From Diaporthe sp. PMI_573 (taxonomy: Eukaryota > Ascomycota > Sordariomycetes > Diaporthales > Diaporthaceae), in contig JAJTUP010000009.1 of assembly GCA_021399435.1 (NCBI GenBank), positions 558,001 through 622,000 of the forward strand: a DNA stretch of 64,000 nucleotides. The letters run 5' to 3'. The translations under genes were made by a program, and so were the position numbers. The notes beneath the pieces are model-generated. The model saw only the letters and a program-made list of their open reading frames with translations, was not told the origin of the DNA and made no database searches. Below, in pieces: positions 13,105 to 25,688 of this stretch. The stretch's first letter is position 1; every line of letters starts with the position of its first letter.

Positions 13105-13600
13105 TGTTGAACGAAATAGCCGCTACACTAGAAATAACCACTAAAAGCAACATGCTGCTCTTGGCAGCTACTCCAGAGAGCTTATATTTAGGTGTCAACG
13201 TCACCTGTTCTATACCCCTTCTCAAGCGTTATTCCAGTGAGCCCAGATGCTGGAAATAAGCTTGTTAACCCAAGTGCACTGAAAAGTGCTGTGAGTTGCT
13301 AGCTAACTCACTGTGAGACTAAGCTCACGAACAGATGGTTGTTTCTGTTCATTCTGATATTGTTCAGAAGCTAGGTTCTCTCGCCCGACTGGTAGCTGCG
13401 GGGTCTCGGATACTGCTGCAAGAAACAAAGGTGTGGGCGGGGGTCGAACTCAGGGCCTTCGCTGTACGAAGGAGAGAAGGACTCATAACCTGTTGAACGA
13501 AATAGCCGCTACACTAGAAATAACCACTAAAAGCAACATGCTGCTCTTGGCAGCTACTCCAGAGAGCTTATATTTAGGTGTCAACGTCACCTGTTCTATA
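13105..13600 (-). mobile_element. TRIM-type miniature LTR retrotransposon (496 bp)
   Basis: Two 110 bp direct repeats, 13105-13214 and 13491-13600, are identical base for base and flank a 276 bp internal region without coding capacity. A perfect 5 bp duplication TTATA lies outside both ends (13100-13104 and 13601-13605). Read on the minus strand, the first LTR ends in CAACA and is followed at once by GGTTATGAGTCC, which is one base away from the complement of the initiator tRNA-Met anticodon arm. Copia and Ty5 are known to use that half-tRNA primer. A purine tract GAGAAGGGG (13223-13215) abuts the other LTR. These are the parts of a terminal-repeat retrotransposon in miniature, probably derived from a Ty1/copia-type parent. 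The LTR starts TA rather than TG, which is unusual. No RIP is visible. Confidence 0.85.
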
Positions 13601-13841
13601 TTATACTTAAAATTAAAGGGAAACTTAATATAAGGCTATTTTCTAGGTTTAGGCAAATCCTTAAGTCTCGGCCGCCCTTTCTTAATCTAAATCTCTTATT
13701 TATAGAAGCAGACAGAGGATTCTATTTTTTATAAGATAGCGCCATTACTATTTAGAGATATTCTTTCTAGTTTAATTTACTGGTAGTACTTATTAATAAC
13801 CTGGTAACAGTTTATATCTTAAAAATTCTTCTACCTCTAGT
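13601..13841. other. RIPped AT-rich spacer
   Basis: Short TA-rich stretch between the miniature LTR element and repeat copy 2. Nothing identified. Confidence 0.5.
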
Positions 13842-14373
13842 CTGAAGGTTGGTGGATCGAATGGGAGTCAGGTAGCAGTAGGGTGCACTGAGGTCTTGTT
13901 GGGACGCTTGAGAATGGTTTGGACAACTTTGTATTGAATTCGAGTGGGCTTCTGTCAGCCCTCCTCACAGTCCCTCCGACATCGTCTCAACCCTGGGCAC
14001 GCTGTGGTTGGCTCTGGTGCGCAGATAGGGAGGCCGGAAAATTCGGCCCTCGGACCCACTATCTTTGGCTTTAAATAACCAGCCAACCCTAACCCTGACA
14101 GTAACCAAACTAAATACAGATAAACTTCAGAAATCAGGCTATCTAACAAACTAGGTTACATGCTTTTTGGGTAAGAAATAAGGGGAATGCAGAGGTTCGA
14201 AGTTAGGGTCTTACAATAGCCCAAAAAATCGACTCACGGCCACCAAACTCATCTGCCGGCGCGCACGCCACATAGGCACTTAGCCGAAAAAGTGCCAAGT
14301 CTAGGGTAACTCCCTACGTGAAGTCTAGGGTAACCCCTTACGTGCAGCGCCCACACAAGCGTTTCCGTTTAAT
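13842..14373 (+). repeat. ~520 bp dispersed repeat, copy 2
   Basis: Same family and orientation as the copy at 7112-7631. It differs by scattered substitutions and about 12 extra bases near the right end. The flanks (CTCTAGT on the left, ACTATAA on the right) show no clear target duplication, so an end may have been altered. Confidence 0.8.
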
Positions 14374-14640
14374 ACTATAAAATTTAAACAAATATAATTT
14401 TATTATATACCTGTTGGCCGATAGAAATACTAATACTAAGCTATAATATAGGAACATATATGTTATTTATATAAAGACCAACTATCTTTATATTAATCTA
14501 CTTAACTTTATGCTTGAGTTCTCTATTAAAAATGTTAGAGTATTTGCTACCAGCCATAGAACCTATATATAGCGGCATCTATATAAGGATGCTAGACCCG
14601 AGTCGGCCTGTAAAGAGAATTAGCAGCAGTAGGGGCAAGA
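14374..14640. other. AT-rich spacer with gypsy target duplication
   Basis: TA-rich sequence ending in CAAGA (14636-14640), the left target-site duplication of the gypsy element that follows. Confidence 0.5.
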
Positions 14641-15063
14641 TGTTAAAAATACCTAGATTAGGGCAAGGGCTATAGAGGAAGGGGGGTAGCTAATAGGGAT
14701 AAAGACAAATATTTTTCAACACCTTACGAGGGACAAATTCAAGGAGTAAGAGGCATGTTAGGTATAGGAGGTAAAAAGTTGATTTGACTAAAGAACTAAC
14801 TAACTATCAAAGAGAGAGGAAGGCCATATATATATATATAAGGGCCGGAGGAAATCGGGGGGTTTATTTCCCCGGCGGAGAGAAAGGTAGAAGGAAAATG
14901 ACTCAAGAAAACTAGGTTAAATAGTTTTTCGGGAAAGACAAAGAGTCCAAAAAAGAGATGGGGTAAAGAAAAAGGTTCGGGGAATTTAAGGATTAGGGTT
15001 CGGGTTCGGGTTAGGGTTAAGGTTAGGGATAGGGTTCCCACAAGGGGGGGCTGGTTTATAACA
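14641..15063 (-). repeat. 3' LTR of minus-strand gypsy element
   Basis: 423 bp, TG...CA. It contains telomere-like TTAGGG/TTCGGG units near 14,995-15,045 and a TATATATA tract near 14,830. An open frame across it on the minus strand is a by-product of the repeat, not a gene. Confidence 0.85.
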
Positions 15064-15169
15064 GCAGGCTCCCTTTTTCCAAGCAAGTTCCACAAGCTAA
15101 AAAATCCGATAAGGCCTTTGCTAGCCTTATATTTAGGGCTGATTAAAATAAGTTCTCTTTGACCTTAGC

Positions 15170-18100
15170 CATATATCTTGTATAGGCTTTAATATCTAAG
15201 ATATTCTCTAAAGGTTTCCAGGTAGGCATATTATAGCCTATCTAGCTAACTAAGAACTAGCGATTTTTACTTCTAAGCCGAGAATCAAGGATTTTCTTTA
15301 CTCAAAATTCCTCTTTCCCATCAATTTTAATAAAAGGAGGAGGAGGAATAACTTAGTTAGGTAGGGGGTCTTTGGCTAGAAATTCGAAAACAAAACGTAG
15401 AAAACTGGGTATATTTTTATACTGGTCGAAAGGTTAAGTTTATAGGCATAAGAAGAGATTTTCTTTAAGATTTTAAAAGGCCTTAGCCTCTTATAATCGA
15501 GCTTAGCTAAAGGCCTAGTAATTTAAATATAACGGCAAAGAAGCCATATTTAAGAGCCGAGGGCAAAATCTAGGGCTAATTAATGAGATTTATTTGCCTG
15601 CTTAGAATAAGCTTCTTAGGCTAGGCAAATTTCTAAGCGAATTTAGGTTTTAAGGTCTAAAAATAAAGAAGTAAATTCTTTTACTTCTTTTAGGGTTAAA
15701 TTTAAGGTAGGCAGAATAAGGTTAAAATGAGGATAAAAGCCATAGTTAGCAAAAAATGGCGATAACTTAGTTATTAAAGAAATAGAGTTATTATAGGCAA
15801 ATTTAGCTAGCAAGAGCCAGTCTACCTAGTTATTTTATTAGTAAGATATATATCCTTGAAGGTATTATTTAAAGAAAGCGTTAATTACCTTGGTTTAACC
15901 GTCTGACTATAGGTAATTAGCTATAGAAAAATTTTGTTTAATTTTAAATAGCCCATACAGGGCTTTTAAAAACTTAGAAATAAAGATAGAGTTTTGGTTA
16001 GAAATAAAGTCTAAAGGTAGGCTGTGAAGTTAAAAGATATTATCTCTAAATAAAAGGGCCCAGCTTTTAGAATTTAGTGTAGAGTTATAAAGAATAAAAT
16101 GGCTTATTTTTAAGAGCCGGTCAATAAAAACAATAATAGTGTTAAAAGAATTTAAAGGAGGAAGGTCGGTAATTAAGTTTATAAAGACAAAGGTCTACCA
16201 TTTTTAAAGAATTTCCAAAGGTTTTAAAAAGCCATAGAGAAGTAGTCGAGAGGGCTTAATTTTAAAACATATAGAGCAGTTTCGAATATATTACTAAATA
16301 GTTTTTTAAATAAAAGGCTACCAAAAGTCTCGGGTAACTAATTTAAAGATAAAGGCAATACTAGGGTAGCCTATGGCTAGGTAGGAGTGCTGAGAAGAAA
16401 TAACTTGCCTCCTTATATTCCCTTCTGGTATATAAACCAGATTTTAAATAAGAAGGAGGCTATTCTAAATAGAATAAGTAGCTAAGTCGATAGCTAGGTA
16501 CTAAGAGACTGAATTTAGGGGTTTTTTAAGAAGTAGTTAAATTTTTTTAAAAAAAGGGTTATTAAGAAGGGCTAAATAAATAGTTAAAAGGTTAAAGGTT
16601 AATTTAAATTCCAAAAAGGAGGTAGCTAGAATAGCTATAGCTCTTAGATATACTATCTTTTTAGACAGTATAATAATTTTTTTAGAAGCTATAGCTACTA
16701 TGCCCTTCTTTTAGTCTTAGAGCCTTTAAGTAAAGACGTCGGCTTAAGTATTTAATTTCCCTGGGCAAAAGGTAATAATAAAATTTATGTCAGAAAGCTT
16801 ATTAGCCTACCGGGCTTGTTGTCTGTTTAAGACTTTTTTTAAAGTAAAGGCAGATAGATTTAAATAGTCTGTAAAGACTAAAAAAGGGCTGGAAAGAGAT
16901 TTGGTATATAGTTGGTATTTAGATAGGGCGTCTATAATGGCTAACATCTTTTTATCTTCTATTCTATAGTTTTTTTTAGCTTTAGTAAGCTTTTGAGACC
17001 TATAGGCAATAGGGTGTAAAAGGTACTTTCTATTATAGGGTACCCATTAAGAGAAGATAGCCGAAATAACATTATTTAAGGCATTGGTTTTGAGAACTAA
17101 GTTAAGGATAGGGTTAAAGTGGCGAAGGATAGGTTTTAAAGTAAATAGCCCTTTAAGGGCGTTAAAGGCTTTTTGTTAGGCGGAATTCTAAAAGAAAGGC
17201 TGGGTTTTTTAAAGTAATAAAAATAAAGGTCGGCAGATACGAGAGTATTTTTTAATAAACCTCTAGTAGAAGTTGGCAAATCTAAGGAATAACTAGAGCT
17301 CCTTAACTAAAGAAGGTGCTTTTTAGTCTTAAATAGTGGCCACCTTAGTCGAATCTATAAAAATCTCTTCTGGGGAGATAATAAAGCCGAGAAATATAGT
17401 TAAAGTAGTAAAGAATTTACATTTTTCTCCTTTAATAAATAAGCCGGCTTTGGCTAATTTTTTAAGAATAGCCTAAAGATATTAGGCATGCTCTTTTCTA
17501 GAATTTAAAAAGATAAGAATATTGTCTATATAGATAATGTAGAAGATATCGAGAAATTCTTGTAAAATATGGTTAATAAAAGATTAAAAAACGGCCAGTA
17601 TGTTAGTTAGCCTAAAAGGCATAACTATATATTTAAAAAGGCCGTATCTAGTTTAGAAGGCCGTAAAGGGTTTGTAGCCCTGTCGAATTTAAATCTGGTT
17701 AAATCTCCAGCAAAGATTAAGACAAGAAAAGATTTTAGCTCTAAAGAGCCGTTAAAGAGAATTGTCTATAAAGGGCAGAGGTATTTTATTACGCTTAGTA
17801 ATAGCATTTAGAGCCCTATAGTTAATATAGAATCAAAGACCTCTCTCTGGTTTCCTGACAAAGAAGACTAGAGAGGCTGCCAAAGAAGAAGAAGGCTTAA
17901 TATAGCCTTTTTAAAGGTTATTGTCTAAATAGACTCGGAGGGCCTGGAGCTTAAAGTCTGATATAGGGTATAGTAGGCCAAAGGGAGCTGATTTTCCCTC
18001 TTCCAGGTCGATAGGGCAGTTAAGGGTGTCTCTATAGGGAGGGAGTCTTTTGGCATCCCTTTTTTAAAAAACAGATAGAAGGTCGTGAAACTAAGAGGGT

Positions 18101-20750
18101 ATCTTGGATCGGAGGAATTCTTTTTTCTCTTTAAGAGATTTTTTATTTCCTTCTAAGGCCAGGTGGTTTTTAATCTCTTAAATAGATACTCTATAGATCT
18201 AAGCTTTGTCTCTTTTGGCAAATTAAAGGAGGGCTGTACTGGAAATTTAGGCCACTATAGGGCTATTGGCCAAATAGGTTAAAGTAGAAGCTGGGGCCTA
18301 AGTAGAGGTTAAAGTAGAGGCCAAAGAACGAGAGGGTAAACAAGAAAGCTGGCAAATATTTAAAGTAAAAGAGATAAAGCCAGTCTTCTAGTCTATAATA
18401 GGATTATAGTAAGATAGCCACGAATACTCTAGAATAGCTAGGTAACCGGATATCTTTATAATTTGGAAAACTAAAGTCTCAAGGTATTGGTTAATCTCAG
18501 AGTTGTGACACTTTTACTATACATCCAACTATACAACTATACACGTCTTTAATCACTAATATCTTTATAAATAAATATAGTTTTATAAAACAATCTATAT
18601 CACGTGATAGTTCTGCTTCTGAACTTTATAATGATATATTTTTTATAGGGTTAGGGGTATTATGTAATGCTATATACAGGGGTTAAAGTTAGTGGGTTTT
18701 TGTATAGTTGAGGTTCAATTTTCTTTAATTTTTACCCCCCTGTAATTAGCCCCCCCTATTACCCTAACCCTTGGAAAAAATACTAATTAAATCTAAAAAA
18801 AGATTTTAATATTAGTTTATTATATTACTATATCTTTAAATTAATTATTTAAAGAAATAAAGAATATTTAAAAAAGTGTATAGTAGATGTATAGTTGAGT
18901 TGTCACAACTCTGGTTAATCTGGAGGTATATATTGATCTTGTAAAGAATATTTTCTGCAGAGGATTCTCTCCCGTCTACTACTAATAGAGCTTTAGGGCA
19001 AGTTTTCTTTTAAAGGAGGTATTTTTAGACAAGGGCAAAATTAAAGTTAATAAAATAAGAGGTGGCCCCTAAATTGATTATTATAGACCCAGAGGTGTTA
19101 GAGAGGGTAGCCGGAAAGACGAGAGGGGCCTTATTTTTAAGGTTTAAAGAGTGAATAAATTGGGCTAAAACAGGGTCTAAAATAGGGCTGAAAGTAAAGG
19201 TGCCCAGGGCCAAGGTTTCAGGGGCTTCAGGGGCTGGGGGGGGCGGGGGGCAGGGCACTGCGGGCCTATGCTTTAGAAGGGTCTAGGGGGCCGGGGGTCT
19301 GTGCGGGGGCCTGTGTGCCGGGGTGTTCCAGGGGGCCACAGGGCTTAAAAAGGGGCTGATTTTTAAACAAAGCTTTCTCGGGCTCTACAGGTTGGAATTC
19401 GGAGTTTTCTTCTAAGTCGGATATAGAAGAGTTTTCTAAGAAATTCCTTAAAGATTTATCGTTAGAATTTTTAACAGAGGGGGGTCAATAAAAGGGCAAA
19501 GGAGTTAAAGGGCTGGTAGGGGTTGGATTTAATTCAAGAGCTGAAAAATAATTCCAACAGCTATAGAGAGCGGGTAAAATAGGCTATAGGCTATCTACCC
19601 GCTCTCTTTTCCTATAGTAGAGTAGGAAATAAAAGCTAAAGAAATAGAGGCGGCTAAAAGAGTTAAATTTAGTAGGGTTGAAAAGGTAGTGGTAATAGTG
19701 GCGGAGACAATAAAGGCAGGCGTGAATTTCTTCTTTCCAGGGTGGGGGTAGTTGTAAATAAAGTGGCTAGGCTAGCCACAATAGATGCAGAGGTTGTTAG
19801 CCCTATAGTAGGCTTTTCTCTAGGCAGAGTCGAGTTTTATAGAACTAGAGGTAGATAGCTGTAGGGCAGCTAGAAGGATGGCTGGCTAAATAGCGGCTAC
19901 GGGGGCAGGAGTTAAAGGCTGGGTTTTTCTTTTTTCTTTTTGGCGGAAAAAAAGGTCGTTATCCAGAGAGATACACTTATTTATGTAGGGAGAGAAATCT
20001 AGAGGCATATCTCGGCCGATAAGTAGATCTTTAAGGTTCTTCTTAAACCCCCTATAAAAGTAAGTAATTTTTACTGTATTAAAGGTCTAGCCAAGAATTA
20101 AGATAAGAGGGACGAATTTTAAATAGTAGGCCAAATAAAAGGTTTCTTGCCTAAGGGCCTATAGATTTTTTTCGGCCATTCTAAAGGCGTCTGGGTTGTT
20201 AAAGGCAGCTTAGAGGGCCGAAAAAAATTTAAAGTAGATGGCAAAGTCGGAAAAGCCAGTAGTAAGATTAAGGTAAGAGGTAAACTAAGAGAGGGCCGAA
20301 TCTTAAAAAAAGGAGGCGGTATAGGCTATTTTAGCCAAATCTACCGAAAAGCGGGTAGGGTCTAAAGAAAAAACTAATTATAGTTAGGTAGCAAAAAATT
20401 TAAATTTTTCTTTACCTTCTAAATAGGGCTTAGAAAGAGAGAGATAAGGGACCAAAGGCTGAAGAGAGGCCGAAAGGGTAGAAATAGAAAGAAAAATATC
20501 TCTCTAGGCAGCCCTTTGTCCTAGGGCATAATAGCTAAAAAAAACTACTATACCAAGACTATCTATATCCTTAGAAAGGATAGGACGCTAAATATTAGCT
20601 TAGGAGGCTGACTGGCCTCCTTAAATAAAAGCAGAGAGGACAAGGGTAATCTAGGAGTCGGATATACCCGAGGGGAGGGGAGGATTAAATCCTAAAAAAT
20701 CCCTAGAGATAGAGGAGAGGAAATTAAAGAGTATTTACCAAGATAAAACT
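15170..20750 (-). pseudogene. gag-pol relic of minus-strand gypsy element
   Basis: Read on the minus strand from right to left. Gag ends in a zinc knuckle near 19,740-19,800 whose last Cys is now Tyr. The protease active site near 19,060 reads NLGA instead of DSGA. Reverse transcriptase near 17,521-17,532 reads YIDN instead of YIDD. RNase H, integrase and, near 15,180-15,310, a chromodomain-like end (KPLENI) follow. Each lost residue fits a single G-to-A or C-to-T change, and stops are mostly TAG/TAA. No function can remain. Confidence 0.85.
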
Positions 20751-20807
20751 ATTGTGGCGGCCGAGAAGGGATAGAAGAGATAGGAAGATAGGTAAGTTAG
20801 ATTAAGC

Positions 20808-21221
20808 TATTAAAAACACCTAGATTAGGGCAAGGGCTATAGAGGGAGGGGGGTGGCTAATAAGAATAAAGATAAATATTCTTTAATACCTTACAAGAGA
20901 CAAATTTAAGAAGTAGGAGGCATGTTAGGTATAGGAGGTAAAAAGTTAATCTTATTAAAGAACTAACTAACTATCAAAGAGAGAGAAAGGCTATATATAT
21001 ATATATAAGGGCCGGAGGAAATTAAGGGGTTTATTTTCCCGGCAGAGAGAAAGGTAGAAGGAAAATAACTTAAGAAAACTGGGTCAAATAGTTTTTTAAG
21101 AAAGATAAAGAGTCTAAAGAAAAGATGGGGCAAAGGGAGAGGTTTGGGGAATTTAAGGGTTAGGGTTCGGGTTAGGGTTAGGGTTAGGGATAGAGTTTCC
21201 AGGGGGGGCTGGTTTATAACA
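20808..21221 (-). repeat. 5' LTR of minus-strand gypsy element
   Basis: 414 bp, paired with the LTR at 14641-15063. The inner edge (20808) has TA where TG is expected, a G-to-A change. Three to four TTAGGG units occur near 21,155-21,190. Confidence 0.85.
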
Positions 21222-21239
21222 CAAGAATATAGCTATGTT

Positions 21240-22310
21240 AACTTGCTACTAATATATAAGTAGCTGTATATAAAGAATATTATTCTGTATTATATAGTTA
21301 AAAAGGACGCCTTTGGCCTTGTTATAGTCGGCATAGATAGGTAGTCTGGTAATATAATGGCGTATAAGATAATTTACTGCCGCAACTATAATAAAAAAAT
21401 GGTAACTAACAAAGTTTTAATTATATTGTAAATTTCCTTAGATATAGTTAAGCTGGTACTGCTATTATTATTATAGTGTAAGTACGGCTAGTTGCCAGTA
21501 TGCTTTTAATTGGCTTATAAGATAATATATATAATTATACTGTATATACTATTAGCGTTTAGTATAATAATATAGCATAAGGTGGTACTAGCAACGCGGC
21601 TAGCACTATTTTATTAAGTATTAGAGGGCTTATAAAATCTATACGCAATAGGCATTATACACCGAGATATTAATCTTTAAAACCTATTGGTATTTTTGCT
21701 AGTATCTCTACGGGCGGCTATCTATAATTATAGTAAGTCTAAAATTAATACCAGGGGCTATAAGGCGGCTCTGAGTCTGCAGGGCTTTACGGCACTCGAG
21801 GTAGGCAGGCCGGCAGGCTACATTAGTGCTATTAATATCTTTAGCCTGAATCTCTTGCTTCTAGCAACCTTTAGACTCTAGGCCGGGGGAAACAAGTCTC
21901 TAGTCAACCTGGAAATCTACCAGCTAGTATTCTAGCATTTGGTAGGCCTAGAAGGTAGGATACCCAATGGCCTGGAGGCTCTGCTATAGTCTATACTAGC
22001 GTGGAATCCTGTAGACTAGCTAACAGCCAAAGATGCCTTGGCAAACTATATCCGGGAGCAGGCCGCTGTGGCTAACTTAGGGTTGCCCCTATCTAGCAAT
22101 ATAAGCAGTTTTAAAAATGCCCCGGGTAGTAGTATGGCGGCAAGAAGGCGGCAGTAGTTAGGGGCTCTGTCCGGCTTTAGAGGGATAAACAAGAGGATGC
22201 GGAAATTAGACGCGTAGCTGCCGCCGAGGCTTCTATATGGCTCTAGTGTGGGAAGGATAAAGGAGAGCGGAATTATAAAGATATTAGGTAGTAAGTCTTT
22301 GCTCTTACTA
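21240..22310 (+). pseudogene. RIP-degraded protein kinase relic
   Basis: One frame (codon phase of position 21360) runs about 1 kb with nonsense codons but no visible frameshift. It shows kinase subdomains in order: a glycine-loop-like DAFGLV near 21,310, AYK (ATP-binding Lys) near 21,360, HRDIN.*NLLV near 21,665 (catalytic loop), YNYSKSK where DFG-like DYG is expected (D to N), a LEVGRPAGY stretch at the APE position, then INIFSLNLLLL near 21,840 (subdomain IX, expected DxxSLG). Decay at each site fits RIP. It was probably a single-domain Ser/Thr kinase with a C-terminal tail. It is outside the gypsy LTRs, so it is either a captured host gene or cargo of a larger element. Confidence 0.65.
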
Positions 22311-25300
22311 TTACCTATATAAATCTAGACATTTATTAAATTATACCGCTATACTATACTAAAAGGAATCTGTTTAAAGGCCTGGAAGTATATAGTATAT
22401 ATACTGTCTAATATATCTTTTAGCATAAAAAGAAACTTTTTAGGCTAAATTATTAAGACTTAAACCTAGAACCTTCTATATTCTTAATGTCTTTTTTAGG
22501 CGTGCGATTTTATTACCTAATTATAAGGATAAAACAGCCAGGGTGGCCCGGTATTTAATTTTAAGTCTGATAATAAGGTTATATTATTGACCTCTTACAG
22601 CCTCTCGGCCTTTATTAGACCGAGAAGAAGAGAACGGTATGGCTATAGTATTTCTGCTGGCAGAAGACATAAAGATGTTACTAGCAGAGCTGATAAAAGG
22701 TGTGTATAGCGTGACAATAGAGCAGCCTTTAGAGGCTCCTTAAGCTCTTTCCTTATACTCTTTTATATGCTATAGAAAATATCTTACCTATATTGTCCTC
22801 TGTACTTTCTACTTACTATGTATATGGCCTGGCTATAAATCGGTTATATAGATGCCTAGATCCTACCAGTCTAGTTTGCCTCTCTGCTAGGGGCGAGCCG
22901 CTGCTGAGATATTAAGGAGAACATCTTAGATTATCTTAAGGCCAGAATATAAGACGTATTATTTATAAGGCGGTAGGGGCACTGAGTATACTTGGTCTTA
23001 AGATTTGTTATGTTTTGTTAAATATGCCGGAGTGTTTGTATCTACTTTAGTAATGTCTATTTCTCTGCCTAGTGGTTTTCTGTCTGTGTTGCAAAGATGC
23101 TCTTTATAGTGATAGATTTATTCCATATGTTTCTCTTAGCGTGACAGTAAGTGCCTGGCATCTATACATACTAGTATGCTTTTTGTTCTCTCTTAAATTA
23201 TAAAACTGGCTAGCGGGTTGTTACAGCGCTTATTGATATAGTTTTAAATGGCTCTATAGTTTGTTTTAGATTACTAATGTTAGCCTGGCTTAAATAAAGG
23301 GTTATATTATATACCTTACCTTTTTCCTCAGCTAGTATATGTGCAACTTTTTTACGTATAGTAGGAGAAAGATACTTTATGTACCAATAAACCCGGTAGT
23401 CTCTAACTTGTACTTTTTTCTAAATAATAAAAGTATTATAGCTATACTTAAGGAAAGGACCGTTTAGTGTAGAATTATAGCTATTGTTAGACTTCTAACT
23501 ATTGCTTTATTTTTTGGATCCTGTAATAATTAGTTTAACGACATACTTTACTTAATCTGCTATATGCTCTATGGCCAGTTAGATTATAGGGTTGGTAGAT
23601 AGGAGGGGATTGCTAGATAGGGACGGAAGCGGTATCTTACGGACAAAATTAACAGGTATTTAAAGCGGTTCCCGCAATGTATCTATAGAGCAAGAAAAGC
23701 AAGCACCCGCTACTATAAGTAAGGTTATATCTGTCTCCCTACCAGGGGCCGGAGTGACCAATAGGGTGGAGAACTATATAGGTTGGTATGATTGCCGAAG
23801 GTCTAAATATTGTAGGAGGATGGTGGAGTAGAGTAAAGTATAAAGCTATTACCTTATTCTCTCTAAGCTGGGTTAGTAGAGAGGCAGCGATTTAAGATAG
23901 TTATGCAATCATTTATATACTATTAGTGGGCTGGTTGTAGTTAGAATGCTACGCGAACTTTTAACTTTATATACCCTATTTCGGGGCATTTAACCGCGGA
24001 TCTAGTAGCTACCGCTAATGGCTCTAGGTAAACTTATGCCGATAACGGCTACTATTTTAGAAAATCTGGCTATACAAGATTAGTAGGCTCTAGTAAACTA
24101 TACTAGTAATAAGTGTAGGGTAGGAAGGGGGGAGAAAAGAGGCTTTGAAGAGAAGGAGGAAGAAGGTTTCTTTAGATAGAGGAAAGAGCGAGGGAAAGGC
24201 TCCTTACCCTTGTGCCTTGTGTGTAATAGCAGCGTGTTTCTAGCAAAATGTATAGCTGGAACTTGATTTTCCTCCTTCCTTGCCCTTAATGCTAGAATGT
24301 AGTATATTTTTCCCTAAGGGTTTCTATTTACAAGGCCTCTAACCCTATTTCTAAGCTATTGTGATATTTCCCCCTAATAGAAGGTCGGATATAGCTGTTT
24401 AGCTATGAGCAATATTGTATGTATAGTGTTTTAGACCTTAAGGCAGCTTGGATCTTTGCTATTGCCTTTAATGTATAATGATATAAGGTTGGTTATATGC
24501 TTTCCTTTATTAAGCTCCTTAATATAAAGAAGGTCTACTTTGATAAATTTAAAGGTTTTGCTAAGTATCTTTTTAGCAGCTTAAAAGTCTACTCTAGATA
24601 ACGTTATTGTTTTATATAATATAAAGAGGCCACTCTTTATTATTATAGAAAACCCCTTGCTGGTTACCTTTAGATAAACTCTAAATAATTAACTAGCTAT
24701 GGCAGGTATTTTATAAGAATAGATATTGATTTCTAAATAATACTGTAAATCTGTATCTCTAAAGACTGCCTAAATAGCTGGCTCTATATTTTTTATAATA
24801 ATTAATCTATAGGTGCTAGAAGGGAAGAGGGATGCTATATTCTTTATATTAGAAAGGGCCTATATATATTGGTCTACAGGTATCTTAGTTGCTATTTTAA
24901 CCTTTAATATATCCTGGGAGTAGCCTGGAGAGTTTGGTTGTCTAATACTCGGATATATATTGTATATTAAAGGGGGGAGCCTTATGCTGGCATTGCCGGC
25001 TAGTGGCGGCAAGCTAAAATTATTAGAATAAATATTGGCAATTAGTAGAAGTTGATATTTAGTATTTCCCAATTATCTATAGTTATACATTAGTTGTGAG
25101 TTGCTAGAATCTTGCATTTTGGCTAAAGGTATGCCACTAGGAGAGATACTCTACTGTCTGTAATTATTAATAGGTAGCTTGCCGAAGACCTACGGTTAGA
25201 CAAGATTAGCGCTGCCTAAAAGGGGGTAATTTCTATTTTAAAGTTAAACTAAGAGCCGTTAACAGTAGACTCATTAACTATTAATCTGGCTTGGTGTTAA

Positions 25301-25688
25301 TACTAATAGTAGCAGCTTTTACGACAAAAGGCTTTATAGAAAATATATTTAAACAGTGCCTCTATAAATGGATAGGGTTTAATATTGTAAAGGTACCATG
25401 CTACTTATATAGACTTTAGGTATAACAGTTGCTTAGCCGCTATTCAGGCTAAAGGCTTGGCCTAAATGTATGTAAATTATACCTAAAAACCTACGGCTAG
25501 AAAGTTATTACGCTAATTATTTTTACAAGTTTTTATAAACTTGGTATTAAAACCTTTAGAGACTTTTTTTAGATTAGGGTATTTCTCTTTAAGCAGTTTT
25601 TTTAAAGCAGTAAAGAGTTTAGAAATAATAAGCTTATTAATAGGCAGTAATTATTTAGCGTTTATCTTTATATTACAACAATACCTAA
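22311..25688. other. RIPped AT-rich stretch, no recognisable element
   Basis: About 3.4 kb of TA-rich sequence. It includes a segment (about 22,895-23,030) that recurs at about 29,630-29,755. No coding relic was recognised; open frames are short. Confidence 0.4.
22895..23030 (+). repeat. Dispersed RIPped repeat, copy A
   Basis: Shares GCCGCTGCTGAGATATTAAG, then TATTATTTATAAGGCGG and AGGGGCACT, in the same order with the segment at about 29,630-29,755. A shorter third piece with GCATTATTTATAAGGC lies near 29,375-29,420. Element ends are not visible. Confidence 0.6.

Larger units (their letters stand above)
14641..21221 (-). mobile_element. Ty3/gypsy chromovirus LTR retrotransposon, heavily RIPped
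   Basis: A full-length element of 6,581 bases on the minus strand. LTRs lie at 14641-15063 and 20808-21221 and begin TG / end CA at the outer edges. The 5 bp duplication CAAGA flanks it exactly (14636-14640, 21222-21226). The order on the minus strand is gag, protease, reverse transcriptase/RNase H, integrase, chromodomain, as in Ty3/gypsy chromoviruses. Just inside the 5' LTR, two bases away, is a primer site (20795-20805) partly complementary to the element's own LTR. LTRs contain a run of TTAGGG-like units. Coding parts are riddled with stops and G-to-A changes, so it is dead. Confidence 0.9.

Noticed and set aside
13401..13490. A tRNA gene in the TRIM interior
   Set aside because: There is a small hairpin and a TTCGA-like motif, but no full cloverleaf; the tRNA-like part is better explained as the primer-binding site region.
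14796..15095. Open frames across the gypsy LTRs (also 25709-25948)
   Set aside because: They read through CCCTAA arrays and CT-rich LTR sequence, giving Leu/Thr/Arg low complexity; no gene.
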